From Clostridium sp. AM49-4BH (GTDB lineage Bacteria; Bacillota; Clostridia; Lachnospirales; Lachnospiraceae): 42,755 nt of DNA. Both the position numbers and the translations under genes were made by a program. Position 1 is the stretch's first letter. Each line of letters begins with the position of its first letter. Of this stretch, positions 40,421 to 42,755 are shown piece after piece. Below the pieces are notes generated by a model. The model saw nothing but the letters and a program-made list of their open reading frames with translations. It was not told the origin of the DNA and did no database searches. Where the stretch lies: contig NZ_QUFB01000027.1 in the NCBI RefSeq assembly GCF_003478335.1, positions 1 to 42,755 on the forward strand, in the 5' to 3' direction.

Positions 40421-42491
40421 TCGTGAGACTTGCTGTACGATCATCGGAATTGCAATAGTTTTGAATATAGTATGCGCGTCCGGCTGTAAGCGCTACATTC
40501 ATGGTTATATTTTTCTCATATACCCAACTGTTCGTAGTGTTGTCATAGATCTGATTGGATTTACTAAATGCTGTAGTGATCAAGTCATCCATTGTATATA
40601 CATTGATCGAAGTGTATTCCTGATCTGACGAATCCATCGTAATCGTATAGTTTCCAGTCTCTGCCGGAATAAATTTCATGTAATTACCGGCCGGAACTGA
40701 AACAGTATTGTCAAGCGAGAGTGAACCATAAACTTTTGAGGATTCACCTTTGGTAAGTTTGACAGTACGATTTCCTCCTACACCAAATGTAGCCTTATAT
40801 TCTACAAAATTCTTCGTTGCGTTTATCGAATAAGTTCCTTTTTTCAAAAATAATGTTTTTCCATATCCTAGATAATCTCTGTCACTGTCATACCACGAAC
40901 AAGTCAGATCATCTGAGCCGCAGGATAATAACACTTTATACAACGCAAGTTTGAAATTGACGGTTGCACCATTCTTACCAACATGCTTACTGCTTACGGT
41001 ATGCCGAACATCATTTTTAGATGCATAAAAATTATAGCGAACCGATGGATATACGATCATATTATAGTCGCCTGACTTCATCTTGGCATTACCATAACTA
41101 TCAGTATCTCCATTCGAATAACTATATCCATAGCAGGCGTTTCGATAATACTTGTTATTATCATTCTTAAAAGAAGCCACTACAGTCGCATTATCAATTC
41201 CGGTTCCATCTGCAGCAAGTACACGCCCGGACACTTTCACACCATTCACTGCATTGACTGCCAATGTTCCCTTATTGATATGTCCCTTGGTGTCTTTTAC
41301 CTGATAAGCTACACTATAATTGCGAGCCGGCAGGTATATCTTCTTATTTCCATTGCCATCATAACGATAACTGTCAAACACAATGTCACCGCTATTAAAA
41401 CTAATATATTTGTTGGTATTAGATGGTAATGTATACGTATAAGCACCGGAGCCACCTACGGTATATACCTCAAAATATTCAGAAGAATTGTCATTGGCCA
41501 GGATCACCCTTCCACCAGCTTCAATATAGCTGTACATTACGCTGGAACTACCAATATAACAACTATATTTCTGCACCAGTTTTTTACCTTTTTCATCTTT
41601 TGCCGTAAGTGTCATAATACTTGCCTTGGCAGTCTTTAAGGTTCCCTCCAATTTGAAATAATCACCTTGCATCTTGGCAGTCAAACCATTTGGCACACCG
41701 GTGATCTTCATGCTATTTAAATAACCGATATGACTCTGTGAAAATCCCACGGAACGTTCTATCTTGTCTCCAACAACTCCCGTAAAGTATCTGGCTTCTG
41801 CATTTTTTGTATAACAAAATTGTGTTTGTCCTGATTTATTACCCGGTAATGCAGATACTGTTACCTGTACATAATCACCATCCTCAATATAATTTATATC
41901 GTATGGGATGTTATCATCGGTAGCCAAGCTTACCTCATACACCTTAGAGCTGAGCTTTGTTACACTTGCAACGCGCAGGGCGTATGCAAACTGTCCTGAT
42001 CCGTCTGCTTTCTTGCGAACCACAAAGTTAGATGCCTTTAAGGCTTTCGCCGCCGTCAAATTTACGCGCACTGTCTTGCCATCTAATACAGCAACAGAAG
42101 CAACGCCAGCTTTCTTAGCTGTCTTTTTGGTGACTTTTACGGTCCAAACCTTCTTTTTCTTACCATATTTTGCAGTAATCTTGGTCGTACCTGCCTTTTT
42201 GGCTTTTACGACTCCTTTCTTGGATACGGCTGCAACTTTTTTCTTGCTGCTCTTCCATTTGATCTTGGTCTTTTTAGAAACACCCTTGACTTTTAATTTT
42301 TTCTTACTGCCAACTTTCAACGAAATCGTATTCTTAGATTTCTTACTCGATTTCTTGCTTGATTTCTTACCAGCTTTTTTAGCTGCTGTCTTCTTGGCTG
42401 CACTTACTGTTTGCGTGGTCATTGGCACGGAAGTGGCCGCCAACGCAATCGCAATGCCGACTGCCATTACTTGTTTTGTCACTTTTCTCAT
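40395..42491 (-). CDS. secreted lysine-rich protein with BIG2 and carboxypeptidase-regulatory-like domains
   Basis: A 698-residue exported protein. A signal peptide (MRKVTKQVMAVGIAIALAAT..., cleavage likely after VSA near residue 31) leads into an extremely Lys/Ser-rich segment (KKAGKKSSKKSSKKSKN). A BIG2 domain follows (about 55-122: ISLKVGSKKKLKVKG..., VVKAKKAGTTKITAKY). Then come several beta-rich domains, one resembling the carboxypeptidase regulatory-like fold (VKVSGRVLAADGTGIDNATV). No sortase motif or C-terminal anchor is seen, so it is secreted or wall-bound by charge. GGAGGTACAAT precedes the ATG and a sigma-A promoter lies at 42571-42599. Adhesion or polysaccharide interaction is an inference only. 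Confidence 0.8.
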   Translation of the reverse strand: MRKVTKQVMAVGIAIALAATSVPMTTQTVSAAKKTAAKKAGKKSSKKSSKKSKNTISLKVGSKKKLKVKGVSKKTKIKWKSSKKKVAAVSKKGVVKAKKAGTTKITAKYGKKKKVWTVKVTKKTAKKAGVASVAVLDGKTVRVNLTAAKALKASNFVVRKKADGSGQFAYALRVASVTKLSSKVYEVSLATDDNIPYDINYIEDGDYVQVTVSALPGNKSGQTQFCYTKNAEARYFTGVVGDKIERSVGFSQSHIGYLNSMKITGVPNGLTAKMQGDYFKLEGTLKTAKASIMTLTAKDEKGKKLVQKYSCYIGSSSVMYSYIEAGGRVILANDNSSEYFEVYTVGGSGAYTYTLPSNTNKYISFNSGDIVFDSYRYDGNGNKKIYLPARNYSVAYQVKDTKGHINKGTLAVNAVNGVKVSGRVLAADGTGIDNATVVASFKNDNNKYYRNACYGYSYSNGDTDSYGNAKMKSGDYNMIVYPSVRYNFYASKNDVRHTVSSKHVGKNGATVNFKLALYKVLLSCGSDDLTCSWYDSDRDYLGYGKTLFLKKGTYSINATKNFVEYKATFGVGGNRTVKLTKGESSKVYGSLSLDNTVSVPAGNYMKFIPAETGNYTITMDSSDQEYTSINVYTMDDLITTAFSKSNQIYDNTTNSWVYEKNITMNVALTAGRAYYIQNYCNSDDRTASLTISKEDTEE

Positions 42492-42570
42492 ATTGTACCT
42501 CCATAAAAATATCTGTTATCTCTGCAAATAGTACTACGAAAATATTTCCGTTATTTGCACCAACACCATC

Positions 42571-42599
42571 ATTATACTCTCCCACTGCCCTTTCCGCAA
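42571..42599 (-). promoter_or_regulatory. sigma-A-type promoter of the secreted BIG2 protein
   Basis: Minus strand: TTGCGG (42594-42599), 17-bp spacer, perfect -10 TATAAT (42571-42576). The leader is about 75 nt. Confidence 0.6.
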
Positions 42600-42755
42600 C
42601 GTGATTTATTATTTTGTTAAGTCTCTGATGAATACATGCCCGAAGGATTGTCTGAGATGTCCCGGTTTAGCAAGGTATCATCCATTTTTGGACGGGACGC
42701 TTTCGCTACGATGCGCTACGTCACGTTACTTAATGTCTCTGAAATACGAGACATA
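42600..42755. other. unassigned terminal stretch with inverted repeats
   Basis: No gene can be called. Inverted repeats are TGTCTC-N8-GAGACA (42734-42753) and GTCCCG/CGGGAC (42659-42698), the latter enclosing TCCATTTTTGGA. GTCTCTGA occurs twice. One minus-strand frame is open for about 33 codons after a TAG but has no start. This may be a structured RNA, an old gene end or a dispersed repeat. Confidence 0.3.

Noticed and set aside
41908..42531. 207-codon plus-strand ORF opposite the lysine-rich protein
   Set aside because: It is the antisense shadow of Lys codons (read as Phe/Leu), giving a spurious hydrophobic protein with no start site support.

Overview
This window looks like a chromosomal segment of a Gram-positive anaerobe of the class Clostridia, most likely a Lachnospiraceae-type gut bacterium. 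The signs are an AT-leaning composition, strong AGGAGG-type ribosome binding sites, the priA-def-fmt-rsmB-rlmN-stp-prkC-rsgA-rpe-thiN gene order typical of Firmicutes, a meso-DAP-type MurE, and an acetate kinase next to rpmF. Genus and species cannot be fixed from the sequence alone. Nearly all genes lie on the minus strand; only two intact genes (a YprB-like exonuclease and TmcAL) are on the plus strand.

Positions 1-17.3 kb are an accessory, partly decaying region. From right to left along the minus strand they hold: a minisatellite beside an HD-domain hydrolase and a U32-like Fe-S protein; a BAAT-type alpha/beta hydrolase; a broken AlbA/ATPase-type regulator with an 11-bp tandem expansion; a MetE-like methyltransferase; an intergenic stretch with pseudoknot-like complementarities; a frameshifted WYL regulator followed by an MFS exporter; a BceAB-like ABC transporter with a direct-repeat operator; a nitrilase / small membrane protein (nonsense mutation) / GNAT operon; and a small operon preceded by a MerR-type operator that encodes a zinc-ribbon membrane protein, a DUF3795-TetR-C fusion, a KTR protein, an APH-type phosphotransferase and a truncated small zinc protein.

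Positions 17.3-35.9 kb are a long housekeeping array on the minus strand, in transcription order: cls, yvyF-like, ruvA, ruvB, dapF, murE, priA, def, fmt, rsmB, rlmN, stp, prkC, rsgA, rpe, a PilZ gene, thiN. Many junctions overlap or are separated by under 40 bp. The array links cell wall precursor synthesis (dapF, murE), DNA repair and restart (ruvAB, priA), translation initiation (def, fmt), rRNA modification and ribosome assembly (rsmB, rlmN, rsgA), and wall-sensing phosphorylation (prkC/stp). The priA reading frame is broken close to its 3' end, and a c-di-GMP-type PilZ gene sits between rpe and thiN.

Positions 35.9-42.8 kb hold the YprB-like exonuclease, rpmF, ackA, TmcAL and a large secreted lysine-rich BIG2 protein, with good sigma-A promoters and a bidirectional terminator. 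A recurring theme is short tandem repeats at or inside the 3' parts of genes (11, 29, 33 and 45 bp units). No CRISPR array, tRNA, rRNA or intact transposase was seen.
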